From an uncultured Caryophanales bacterium (GTDB taxonomy: Bacteria > Bacillota_I > Bacilli_A > RFN20 > CAG-826), in contig CAMJPB010000001.1 in the NCBI GenBank assembly GCA_946407815.1, positions 186,001 to 250,000 of the forward strand: 64,000 bases of DNA, given 5' to 3'. Below the pieces are notes generated by a model, which searched no databases, was not told where the DNA came from, and was given only the letters and a program-made list of their open reading frames with translations. Shown piece by piece: positions 26,556 to 35,800 of the stretch (position 1 is the stretch's first letter; the number at the start of each line of letters is the position of its first letter). The position numbers and the translations under genes are program-made.

Positions 26556-27666
26556 ACTCTTCATCCCTCTTGAGTGAGAGATCACCTGGTTTTATCCAAC
26601 CTAATTTTCTGAACAATAAATCAATAAAGAAGACAAGGATAATTGGAAGGATTATTTGTAAAACAAATATTCCAACCCATGTTTGCCATGTATTTCCCAT
26701 TGAAGAGAACGTTCCAATTTGACCAACTAATCCTGCGGTTCCCATGCCAGATGAAGCGCCCATACATTGAAGTTTCAACCAACATGTAGAGATTGGGCCT
26801 AAAATGGCACTTGCAATGATTGTTGGGAGCCATACAATAGGTTTTCTTAAGATATTCTTAAATTGTAACATTGATGTTCCAATACCAATTGAAATGACTT
26901 GGCCAATATTATTATCTTTTCTGGATTGAACGGCAAAACCGACCATTTGGGTTGAACAACCCACAACAGCAGCGCCACTAGCAATCATTAAACCAGGAAG
27001 ATTTCCAGTGAAAATCATCGCTCCAATAGCTGCGCTTGAAATAGGAGCGGTCAAAGCCATTCCCATTAAAACAGCGACGACAATTCCCATGACAAATGGA
27101 ACTGCAGTAGTTCCTACTGAGATGAGCCATTGAATACCAAATGTGATGTATGCTGATGGATAACGAATTCCTAAAGAAAGTAAAAGTCCGATAGCCATTG
27201 AAAATAGTGGAACAATTAAAATATCAACTGATGTTTTCTTTCTAAGTACTAATCTTATTAGTAAGCCAACAGAAATACAGACCAAAAAGATTGTAAGTGG
27301 ATCGCCAACTTTTAGTGCATTATTGGTGATTAATTTGCCTTCAGTGTTCACGCTCATCGAAAAATAAGCGGCTAATTCACCAACTGCAGCAATGCAGATA
27401 GTTTTAAGCGCGTCAAATTTCAGAGCTAGAGCAATTCCGACACCAATTCCAGCGCCAGTTAAGATTTGTAAAACGTTAGAAAGTCCGGTTTTATGAGTAG
27501 AAGTCCCGATCACATCAACCATGAACTGGCAAAAGCTAGATTCTGGCCAAATGGCGAAGAATGAACCGATAGTTGCAAAAATGGTGCCGATGATTAAAGT
27601 GGCAAATAAACCATTAGCCATTCCGCCTAATGTAATCGTAAAGAAATTAAGGACTCTTTTTTTCAT
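26554..27666 (-). CDS. PTS transporter subunit IIC-like membrane protein (PTS_EIIC_2 type)
   Basis: 370 residues, about nine to ten hydrophobic segments. Gly-rich stretches such as LTGAGIGVGIALALKFD (about 69-85), LTAPISSAAIGAMIF and GCSTQMVGFAVQSRKDNNIGQ (split at FAV/QSR) match the PF13303-type IIC family, which stands apart from the classical sugar IIC proteins. No IIA or IIB gene is adjacent, so the substrate and even sugar transport are uncertain. It has its own minus-strand promoter and lacks a Shine-Dalgarno sequence. Confidence 0.8.
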   Translation of the reverse strand: MKKRVLNFFTITLGGMANGLFATLIIGTIFATIGSFFAIWPESSFCQFMVDVIGTSTHKTGLSNVLQILTGAGIGVGIALALKFDALKTICIAAVGELAAYFSMSVNTEGKLITNNALKVGDPLTIFLVCISVGLLIRLVLRKKTSVDILIVPLFSMAIGLLLSLGIRYPSAYITFGIQWLISVGTTAVPFVMGIVVAVLMGMALTAPISSAAIGAMIFTGNLPGLMIASGAAVVGCSTQMVGFAVQSRKDNNIGQVISIGIGTSMLQFKNILRKPIVWLPTIIASAILGPISTCWLKLQCMGASSGMGTAGLVGQIGTFSSMGNTWQTWVGIFVLQIILPIILVFFIDLLFRKLGWIKPGDLSLKRDEE

Positions 27667-27687
27667 AAATGCCGATGAATAGTGAGT

Positions 27688-27715
27688 ATTATATACAAAT
27701 TTTTCTGATTTACAA
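27688..27715 (-). promoter_or_regulatory. Promoter of the PTS IIC-like gene
   Basis: On the minus strand: TTGTAA (27710-27715), 16-bp spacer, TATAAT (27688-27693). The start codon at 27666 lies about 15 nt beyond the expected transcription start, with no Shine-Dalgarno sequence in between. Confidence 0.65.
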
Positions 27716-27755
27716 AAATTCTTTTTGCCTCTTAATTAAGTTTAGTGCATTTTGT

Positions 27756-27784
27756 TTGAAAAAGGATAGTGTGTTTATTATAAT
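27756..27784 (+). promoter_or_regulatory. Strong promoter of the first C11 protease gene (leaderless)
   Basis: TTGAAA (27756-27761), 17-bp spacer, TATAAT (27779-27784). Only 9 bp separate the -10 box from the ATG at 27794, leaving about 3-5 untranslated bases and no room for a Shine-Dalgarno sequence. Confidence 0.75.
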
Positions 27785-27793
27785 AAATACGCT

Positions 27794-30241
27794 ATGAAAA
27801 AGTCGGTATTTAAATTAATAGTCACCTCACTTTGTGCCGCGGCATTAAGCGGATGTTCTTTTCTTGGCTTTGGAGACGATAATAATGAAGCCCTAGGTTT
27901 AGACCTAAGAGATTACAAAACCGCCGCTGTGAAAGATTCCAAATACGAGTATTCTGGAAAAGTCTTCTTAAGGTTTGAAGACAAAGCCGATGTTGAGGTT
28001 ACCGAGAAGTGTACATATAGTACATTAGATACTTCTAAGCTCGGTAAGCAACCTTTTAAAGTTTCATTCGAAGCTAGTGCGGTTATTTTTTCAAAAACCG
28101 TTTACATTAATGTCGTTGAATCACTTTCTTTAAAAGACCTTGTAGTTGAAGGTTACACAGAAAAAGTGAAAGCTGGCGAAAGTTATTCTTTCGATGGCAA
28201 AGTTTATGCTGTTTATGATGATAATTCACGAAAAGATGTTACAAGTTCAGCCGTTTTCTCAAGTGTTGATACTTCATCTTCTGGAAAAAAGGAAATAACA
28301 GTTTCCTATACAGAAGCAAAAGTGACTAAGAAAGCTACATTCTCAATCGACGTTTTTGCAGAATTAGTCGGAATTTCTGTTTCTGGTTATTCGTCAAACT
28401 TCAATCCTGGTTCAGATTATATCTTTAACGGAAAAGTTGTCGCTAAGTATAGCGATAATTCAACTGTTGATGTAACTGAAAAAGCTGAAATTGATGCAAG
28501 TAAAGTTGATACTTCTAATGAAGGTTCTTATGAAGTGGTTGTTAGCTATACAGAAGGCGATTTAACTGTAAAACAAACAATTACAATCAAAGTCGCTGAA
28601 AAAATCAAAGAACTCCTGAAAATTGAGGCTTCTGGTTACACAAAGACCGTTAATAAGCTTGAAAAATACGTTTTTGACGGTGTTGTTATTGCAACTTATG
28701 ACGACGGAACAACTGCTGATGTTACCAAAGATAACAACTGTGAAATTCCTGAATTAAGTACTCAAACAACAGGTAAAAAGAGCCTAACAATCTCTTATAG
28801 TGAGACAACTGATGGTAGCACCATCACTAAGAAATATATAATCAGTGATATTGAAGTTATCGCAAGAGTTACTGGTATTGTCGTTCCTGACACCTTAAAT
28901 GTAACTTTAGGCAAGAGTAAATCTCTTTCATACACAGTTCAACCAACTGATGCTAAGAACAAGAATGTCACATTCTCAAGTAGCAATACAGGTGTTGCAA
29001 CAGTCGATAAAAATGGACTTGTCACTGGTGTGGCAAACGGTAATGCAACAATCACTGTAACAGCCGAAGATAACGGAATTAGCTCATCTACAGAGGTTAC
29101 AGTTTCTGCCGAATCTAAAGATGAATGGACAATTCTTCTTTATATGTGTGGTGCTGACTTAGAGAGCGATTCTAATGCTAGACTTGCTACTGCTGACTTA
29201 AAAGAAATCTTAACAGTTGCCGGTCAACCAGAAGACGTTAACTTTGTTATTGAAACCGGTGGTGCTAAGTCATGGGCTTCTACTTATGGCATTTCTTCAA
29301 GTAAACTTGAAAGATACCACGTAAGTAACAAATCTTTGGTTAGAGATGCTCAATTAAGCTATGCTTCAATGGGTTTATCTTCTACATTACAAAGCTTCTT
29401 AGAATACGGATTAACTAATTATCCTGCCGAAAAAACTGGTGTTATTTTCTGGAATCATGGTGGTGGAATGAGTGGCGTTTGTTTCGATGAAAAGAAGAAT
29501 GATGATTCACTTCTTAACACCGAAATTCAAAGTGCTGTCAAAAATGCTTTAGCAAATACTGGCCACACAGGTGAAAAATTAGAATTCATCGGTTATGATG
29601 CTTGCTTAATGCAAGTTCAAGATATTGCAATTGGAAATGCGCCATATTTCAACTATATGATTGCTTCTGAAGAATCAGAAGCCGGCGAAGGTTGGGATTA
29701 TGATACATGGGTTGACGATTTATACGCTAAAAAGACAACCCCAGAAATCTTAAAAGCTTGTGTTGATGGCTTTATCTTGGATAACGGTGGAACCTCTTCC
29801 TCAAGTAATGACCAAACTCTTTCCTACCTTGATTTATCAAAAGCTGATGAATACAAAGCTGCTTGGGAAGATATGGCTGTTGCCTTAAAATCCAAGATTA
29901 CTTCTAGCAACAAGAGTTCATTCAAAACACTTGTAAAATCTGCAAAAAGATACGCTGTTGATGGCTATAGTAGTGACTTATATTACGGCTTAGTTGACGC
30001 AAAAGACTTTGTTAATAAATTAGCATCAAATTCAACCTTTAAACCTGATGCAAGTTATACAAATGCTGTTTTTACAGCACATTCTAACTTTGTTAAATAT
30101 TCTAGCAAAGGAAAAGGCGCTGGAAATTCATATGGTCTTTGTATGTATTGGGGCCTAGATAGCGACGCAAAATCTTACTACTCATCAACATACACAACCT
30201 TATCAAATTGGCTCTATTTAGTTAACAACTTCGGTTATTAA
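27794..30241 (+). CDS. Clostripain-like (C11) cysteine protease, lipoprotein with Ig-like repeats (copy 1)
   Basis: 815 residues. The lipobox is LSGC with acylated Cys at residue 21. Then come about four Big_3-like repeats (35-355), each with a FDGKVxAxYxDxSxxDVT strand pair, and one Big_2 domain (about 362-440, with FSSSNTGVATVDKNGLVTG). The C-terminal C11 peptidase domain starts at DEWTILLYMCGADLES (about 444); the catalytic His is His555 in WNHGGG and the catalytic Cys is Cys604 in YDACLMQ. C11 enzymes cleave after Arg or Lys. It is anchored outside the cell and the repeats act as a stalk. It is the first of three tandem paralogues, each with its own signals. Confidence 0.92.
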   Translation: MKKSVFKLIVTSLCAAALSGCSFLGFGDDNNEALGLDLRDYKTAAVKDSKYEYSGKVFLRFEDKADVEVTEKCTYSTLDTSKLGKQPFKVSFEASAVIFSKTVYINVVESLSLKDLVVEGYTEKVKAGESYSFDGKVYAVYDDNSRKDVTSSAVFSSVDTSSSGKKEITVSYTEAKVTKKATFSIDVFAELVGISVSGYSSNFNPGSDYIFNGKVVAKYSDNSTVDVTEKAEIDASKVDTSNEGSYEVVVSYTEGDLTVKQTITIKVAEKIKELLKIEASGYTKTVNKLEKYVFDGVVIATYDDGTTADVTKDNNCEIPELSTQTTGKKSLTISYSETTDGSTITKKYIISDIEVIARVTGIVVPDTLNVTLGKSKSLSYTVQPTDAKNKNVTFSSSNTGVATVDKNGLVTGVANGNATITVTAEDNGISSSTEVTVSAESKDEWTILLYMCGADLESDSNARLATADLKEILTVAGQPEDVNFVIETGGAKSWASTYGISSSKLERYHVSNKSLVRDAQLSYASMGLSSTLQSFLEYGLTNYPAEKTGVIFWNHGGGMSGVCFDEKKNDDSLLNTEIQSAVKNALANTGHTGEKLEFIGYDACLMQVQDIAIGNAPYFNYMIASEESEAGEGWDYDTWVDDLYAKKTTPEILKACVDGFILDNGGTSSSSNDQTLSYLDLSKADEYKAAWEDMAVALKSKITSSNKSSFKTLVKSAKRYAVDGYSSDLYYGLVDAKDFVNKLASNSTFKPDASYTNAVFTAHSNFVKYSSKGKGAGNSYGLCMYWGLDSDAKSYYSSTYTTLSNWLYLVNNFGY

Positions 30242-30267
30242 TCTAAGGCCAAATAAATGCTTACGAA

Positions 30268-30300
30268 AGAGAATCAATTATTGGTTCTCTTTTTCTTTTT
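30268..30300 (+). terminator. Rho-independent terminator after C11 protease copy 1
   Basis: AGAGAATCAA (30268-30277) and TTGGTTCTCT (30281-30290), with one G-T wobble, followed by TTTTCTTTTT. Confidence 0.85.
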
Positions 30301-30323
30301 ATTTACAAAAGTAAAGGTTTTTA

Positions 30324-30352
30324 TTGAAGTTTAAGACTTATTTTATTAAAAT
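30324..30352 (+). promoter_or_regulatory. Promoter of the second C11 protease gene (leaderless)
   Basis: TTGAAG (30324-30329), 17-bp spacer, TAAAAT (30347-30352). The ATG at 30364 is 11 bp past the -10 box, so at most about five untranslated bases. Confidence 0.7.
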
Positions 30353-30363
30353 AATGGCTAATT

Positions 30364-32823
30364 ATGAAAAAGACATTTATAAATTTATTTATTTTGTCAC
30401 TAGCGGCCACCTCACTAGCAGGTTGCGATCTTTCTAGTATTTTTGGCCCAACAACTCCTGAGGAAGAAACCCAAGAGTATGATGACAAAAAAGTAGATCA
30501 CCTTGAACTAAAAGACTATAAAACAGCTGCCATAAAAGGTTCAAAATATGAATTTGATGGCAAAGTTTTCGCCGTTTATGAAGATAAAACAGAACAAGAT
30601 GTTACTTCTAAAGCAACTTATTCAACTCTCAACACGTCAGCATTAACTGATACTGCAAAATTCAAAGTAAGTTACGAAACAAAGGAAAAAATCTATTCAA
30701 AAACTGTCAACATCAAAGTTGTTGAATATATAAGTGTAAACAAAATTGAGATTAGTGATTATTCCGAAACAGCTGAAGTTGGTGTTGAGTATGATTTTGA
30801 TGGAAAAGTAACTGCCACATTCATTGATAGCACAACTAAAGATGTAACTGAATACGCAGTAGTTTCACCTTTAGATGTTTCTAAAAAGGGAACTTCACAA
30901 CTTGTTGTGACTTACACAGATGATGGTGGTCAAACTGCATCTGCAATTAAACCAATTGAGGTTTTATCTTTACTTAAAACAATCGCATTAACTGGTCAAA
31001 CAACCACCTATATTATAGGTGAAGAATTCCATTTTGATGGAAGAGTAAAAGCCACTTATAGTGAAGGCACAGTTCTTGATATTACTGATTACATTACAGT
31101 CGATTCTAGTGCGATTAACACTAGCCAAGTCGGTACTTATACCTTAAAGGTATCTTACACCGATTCAGAGAGCAAAACAGTCTTTGAAGATAGCGTTGAA
31201 ATCACTGTTATCGAAAGAATTCCAAACCTCGTTAGCATTTCAGCCAGTGGATATTCCACTGAAATCACTAAAAAGTCTACTTATGTCTTTGATGGTGTTG
31301 TAACTGCAACATTCGATGAAGGACCAACAGCAGATGTCACAAAAGATGCTGTTTTCTCATCAGTTTCAACACTTCAAACTGGTGTTAAAGACGTCACACT
31401 TACTTATACTGATCCAAGAACAAATATTAAACGTTCTACCACAATTCAAATCGAAGTTGTCGCTTATATAAGCGAAATTAGACTTCCAGAAACCTTAAAA
31501 GTTAGAACTGGTGGAACTGCCGAATTAAAACCGACAATTGTTCCAAATGATGCTAAAAATAAAGAAGTTACCTTTGTTTCTAGCAATCCAAGTGTTGCAA
31601 CAATTAACCAAAATGGCTTAATTAGTGGCATTAAACCTGGTTCATCAGTTGTTACAGTTACTTCTAAGGCAAATCCTGAAATTAGTGCTCAAACAACAAT
31701 TTTAGTTTCAGATGTCGTCTACAAAGATTGGTCTATTTTCCTTTATGTTTGTGGATCAAATCTTGAAACTGATGCAGCTGAAGCAACATACGATTTATAT
31801 GAAATTGATTCAGTTTATGGAAAACCAGACGATGTAAACATCGTAGTTGAAGCTGGTGGATCAAAATCATGGAATAGTTATTATTCTTCAGTAATTGATG
31901 CATCAAAGCTTAATAGATTCCATTTAACAAATAGTTCTTACGTTCAAGATGAACAAATTACTAATGCAAATATGGGTAAATCAAGCACATTACAAAGCTT
32001 CCTTGAATGGGGAATTGATGAATATCCTGCAGAAAAATACGCTTTGATTCTTTGGAATCACGGTGGTGGTTTAGCAGGTTGTTGTCAAGATGAAAATTAT
32101 AACGACATGCTTACTGATGACGAAGTCATCTCTGCAGTCGATGGCGCATTTAGAAACACTGGAACCTCCAAATTTGAATGGATTGGTTACGATTGTTGCT
32201 TAATGCAAACAATGGAAGTTGCCGAATTTAATAGTCAATATTTCAATTACCAAGTCGGTTCGCAAGAAGTTGAAAGTGGCTATGGTTGGAAATATGATGG
32301 CTGGATCGGTAATGTTTATAACAAAAAATCCACTGAAACTATCTTAACTAGCATTGTTGATTCATACATTAACCAATTCTCTGGTGGAGAAGAAGCCACT
32401 GATTCTGATTCAAATCAAACTTTATCTTATTTAGATTTATCTAAAATATCAGCCTTTAAAGGCGCTTGGGAAACACTTGCAACTAAAACAAAGGCTAAAA
32501 TTACGACATCAAATAGATCAAATTTCTGGAACAATGTTGTTCAAGCAAGCCATTATTTTGGTGGAGACATCTCTTGGGGTGCGTATGATGCTTATGATTA
32601 TCTACAAAAGTTAAAGGCAAATTCGACCTTTAACCCTGGAAGTAGTTATATTACTGCAGTTGAAAAAGCACTAAGTGCGATGATTAAGCATAATAAAGCC
32701 CAAAAAGGTGGCTCAGCTGATGCTCATGGTCTAAGTTGTTATTTCTACTATTATTATAATGATGCTCAGTATTCAAATTTCACTGAATGGATTTCATTAG
32801 TTAATAAAGTATTCGGATATTAA
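30364..32823 (+). CDS. Clostripain-like (C11) cysteine protease, lipoprotein with Ig-like repeats (copy 2)
   Basis: 819 residues, same layout as copy 1. The lipobox is LAGC (Cys at residue 21), followed by about four Big_3-like repeats and one Big_2 domain (about 374-450, with FVSSNPSVATINQNGLISG). The C11 domain starts at KDWSIFLYVCGSNLET. The catalytic His is His566 in WNHGGG. The Cys motif reads YDCCLMQ, the catalytic residue being Cys612 by alignment with DACLM, with an extra Cys just before it. The two proteins are alike along their length, which points to tandem duplication followed by divergence, perhaps to different protein targets. Confidence 0.92.
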   Translation: MKKTFINLFILSLAATSLAGCDLSSIFGPTTPEEETQEYDDKKVDHLELKDYKTAAIKGSKYEFDGKVFAVYEDKTEQDVTSKATYSTLNTSALTDTAKFKVSYETKEKIYSKTVNIKVVEYISVNKIEISDYSETAEVGVEYDFDGKVTATFIDSTTKDVTEYAVVSPLDVSKKGTSQLVVTYTDDGGQTASAIKPIEVLSLLKTIALTGQTTTYIIGEEFHFDGRVKATYSEGTVLDITDYITVDSSAINTSQVGTYTLKVSYTDSESKTVFEDSVEITVIERIPNLVSISASGYSTEITKKSTYVFDGVVTATFDEGPTADVTKDAVFSSVSTLQTGVKDVTLTYTDPRTNIKRSTTIQIEVVAYISEIRLPETLKVRTGGTAELKPTIVPNDAKNKEVTFVSSNPSVATINQNGLISGIKPGSSVVTVTSKANPEISAQTTILVSDVVYKDWSIFLYVCGSNLETDAAEATYDLYEIDSVYGKPDDVNIVVEAGGSKSWNSYYSSVIDASKLNRFHLTNSSYVQDEQITNANMGKSSTLQSFLEWGIDEYPAEKYALILWNHGGGLAGCCQDENYNDMLTDDEVISAVDGAFRNTGTSKFEWIGYDCCLMQTMEVAEFNSQYFNYQVGSQEVESGYGWKYDGWIGNVYNKKSTETILTSIVDSYINQFSGGEEATDSDSNQTLSYLDLSKISAFKGAWETLATKTKAKITTSNRSNFWNNVVQASHYFGGDISWGAYDAYDYLQKLKANSTFNPGSSYITAVEKALSAMIKHNKAQKGGSADAHGLSCYFYYYYNDAQYSNFTEWISLVNKVFGY

Positions 32824-32831
32824 AAATTTTA

Positions 32832-32856
32832 AGAGAACTTTATGTTCTCTTTTTTA
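32832..32856 (+). terminator. Rho-independent terminator after C11 protease copy 2
   Basis: AGAGAAC (32832-32838) and GTTCTCT (32844-32850) with loop TTTAT, then a T-run. Confidence 0.85.
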
Positions 32857-32884
32857 TATAAAAATTTAAGTTGGTAGGTTGTTT

Positions 32885-35800
32885 ATGAAAAGAAAAGTCG
32901 GTATATTCTCTGCAATTGCATTATCAGGTTCAGGCCTTTTAGCAATTGCCTTATCAAGCACTGGTGTTACTGGTAATTTATTCGTATTCCGAAGTGAAGC
33001 TGATTTAAGTTATACATTAACACTAAGTAACTCAAACAAATATGATGGAAATGCAACGCAATATATTTATAACGATAACAACAATTACGCTGTTCAATTC
33101 TCATATTCTGGTTGCACAACTAATCAATCAGGGCACGTTACTTTAAATGCTAATGGCACCCTAAAAAATGATCAACAGATTACATCTGTGTCAGCCATTT
33201 ATCCTGTCTTTACAGCTTCAAATGGTGCATCTTTAAAGTTTAGAGCATCTTATAATGGCACAAAATGGGGTGAATATTCTGTCTTAACATCTGAAAAAAC
33301 TTTTGATCTTGCCGCTACTAATCCTTATTTTATTGAATTAAAGGCTGATGGTGGATCAATAAACCTTACCAGTTTACGTTATACATATACCTGTGCAGCA
33401 AATCCTGCTGCTGCTTCTGGTGAAGAAGAATGGCAAATCGTAACTGATGAAAAAGATTTAGCAGTTGGTGATCAAGTTGTAATAGCCGCTGCAGAAAGTG
33501 ATGTGAGTTACGCCTTATCCACAACACAAAATTCAAATAATATAAGTGCAGTTTCAATTACAAAAGATAACGAAAAAGGAACTATTATAATAAATAATAG
33601 TGTTCAAGTTTTAACTTTAGAGGAAGGTTCATCAGATGATCTTTTCGCATTTAATACTGGAGATGGTTACTTAAAAGCATGCTCTTCTGGCAGTAATTAT
33701 TTGCGCACCGAAACAGATATAACCGCTGATTCAAGCTTTAGAATTAAAATTAGCGATGAACAAGAGACCTTAAATTATGCTACTGTAGACGCTAGAGATT
33801 CCTCGTATACACGAGATACTATCCGTTATAACCCAAATAATGGAAGCCCTATTTTTTCTTGTTATTCTTCAACAAGTACTAATACAAAACCAATTTCAAT
33901 TTATAAAAAGACTGCTTCTATCAATACACCTGCATATGAAACTGGTTTAACTGTCGAAGACGCCAAAGGAGAAGCAGGGACATATATTGTTACTGAAAAT
34001 TTTGATTCGTTCGTAGAAAATGGTGGTTTAACTGTCACTGCAATGATGTCAGATGGATCTTCGAAAAAGCTTTCAAAATCTGAGTACTCATACAAAATGA
34101 CATATGGAGGAGTTGAACAAGATCCAACTCAAAAATTCCAACACGCTGGTGAATACTCTGTAAGTATTAGTTACAAATCACTCATTCCAAACGTTTACAC
34201 AATCAATGTTGCAAATGTTGTAACTAGTGTTACTGCAACGAAGGAAACAACTTCATATCATGTCAATGACAACATTGTTTTGAATGATATAACGGCTGTT
34301 AAGAATTATGCAGTCGATGGTTCATCAAGTAGTATTGCATATAGCAATTTCTCTGCAAACGGCCTTAGCTTAGAGCTTAGAAATCCAAATAATCAACTCG
34401 TTACAAGCGGAACATTTAATGTTGCTGGAAATTGGACTGCAAAGGTTTATTTAACTGCGAATTCTGAGATTTCTAGCAGCATTACAATCTCAGTTACTGC
34501 TATTCCGGTTTCTTCTATTTCATTAAATACAGGTTCGGTAACTGTTTATGTTGGTGGTAGTAGCGAAACATTAACTGCAACAGTTTTACCTAACAACGCA
34601 ACAGATAAGACTGTTATTTGGTCTATTATTAATGATAATCCTAAAGGATGCTTATCTATTTCAAACGGAACAATTACAGGTTATTCTGCTGGTACCGCAA
34701 CAGTAGTTGCTACTGCGGGAGATAAACAAGCAACATGTAATGTTACAATCTCAACTATTGCTGTTACTGGTGTATCATTGAACAAGGATTCTTTAACCAT
34801 CTCTGCTGGCAAAACTGAAACACTAAGTGCAACTATTTCACCTGCAAACGCCTCAAATACTGCGGTTAATTGGACATCAACTAACACTAACATCGCAACT
34901 GTTAATGCTAATGGTGTTGTTACAGCCGTTGCACCTGGTACCGCAACAATTACTGTCACAACTGTTGATGGAGAAAAGACTACATCATGTAGCGTAACAG
35001 TAACAAAGATTGGAGTTACTTCAGTTACATTAAGTAAATCATCATTAGATTTATATGTCGGTGGAAGTGATGCAACCTTAACAGCTACTGTTCTTCCAAA
35101 TGATGCGACATATAAAACCGTTACATGGTCATCTAATAAATCGAACATTGCCACTGTTACTAATGGCGTTGTTCATCCAGTTGGAGTTGGAACTGCTGTT
35201 ATATCAGCAAGTGCTGATGGAGTTAGTGCAAACTGTACTGTTAATGTTGCTGCTTCTGCTCCTGAATGGATAAAGGTCACTGATGAAAATGATCTTAGTG
35301 CAGGAGATAAAGTTATTATTGGTGATGAAAACGCTAATGTAACTGCAACTAATATAAGTGGCACATATTTAGGAAAAGTTACATCGACATTCTCTGATCA
35401 AAAAGTTACTACTTTAGGTAGTGGAACAATTGAATTTACTTTAGGCGGAGAATCCGGTGCATGGACATTTATTAACGGAGATAGTGAATTAGGCGCAACA
35501 TCAACCAAAACTTTATGTTGGGACGATGGAACAACTACATGGGATATTTCCATAAGTGATGGTGACGCAACAATTTGGAGTACAACTGAATCATATGGAA
35601 GAATTTTGTATAATTCTTCAAGTCCAAGATTTACAAACTATGGTTCATCAACAAATGTTAGTGGTAGTATGCGTTTACCAGAATTATATAGACTTGAAAC
35701 AGCTGCTGTTGTTCCTGATAATCCAGTTTCTTCAATTAATTTGTCAACAACTGGTAATGTAACGAATTTATTTGCTGGTGAAACATTAACAATTAATAAA

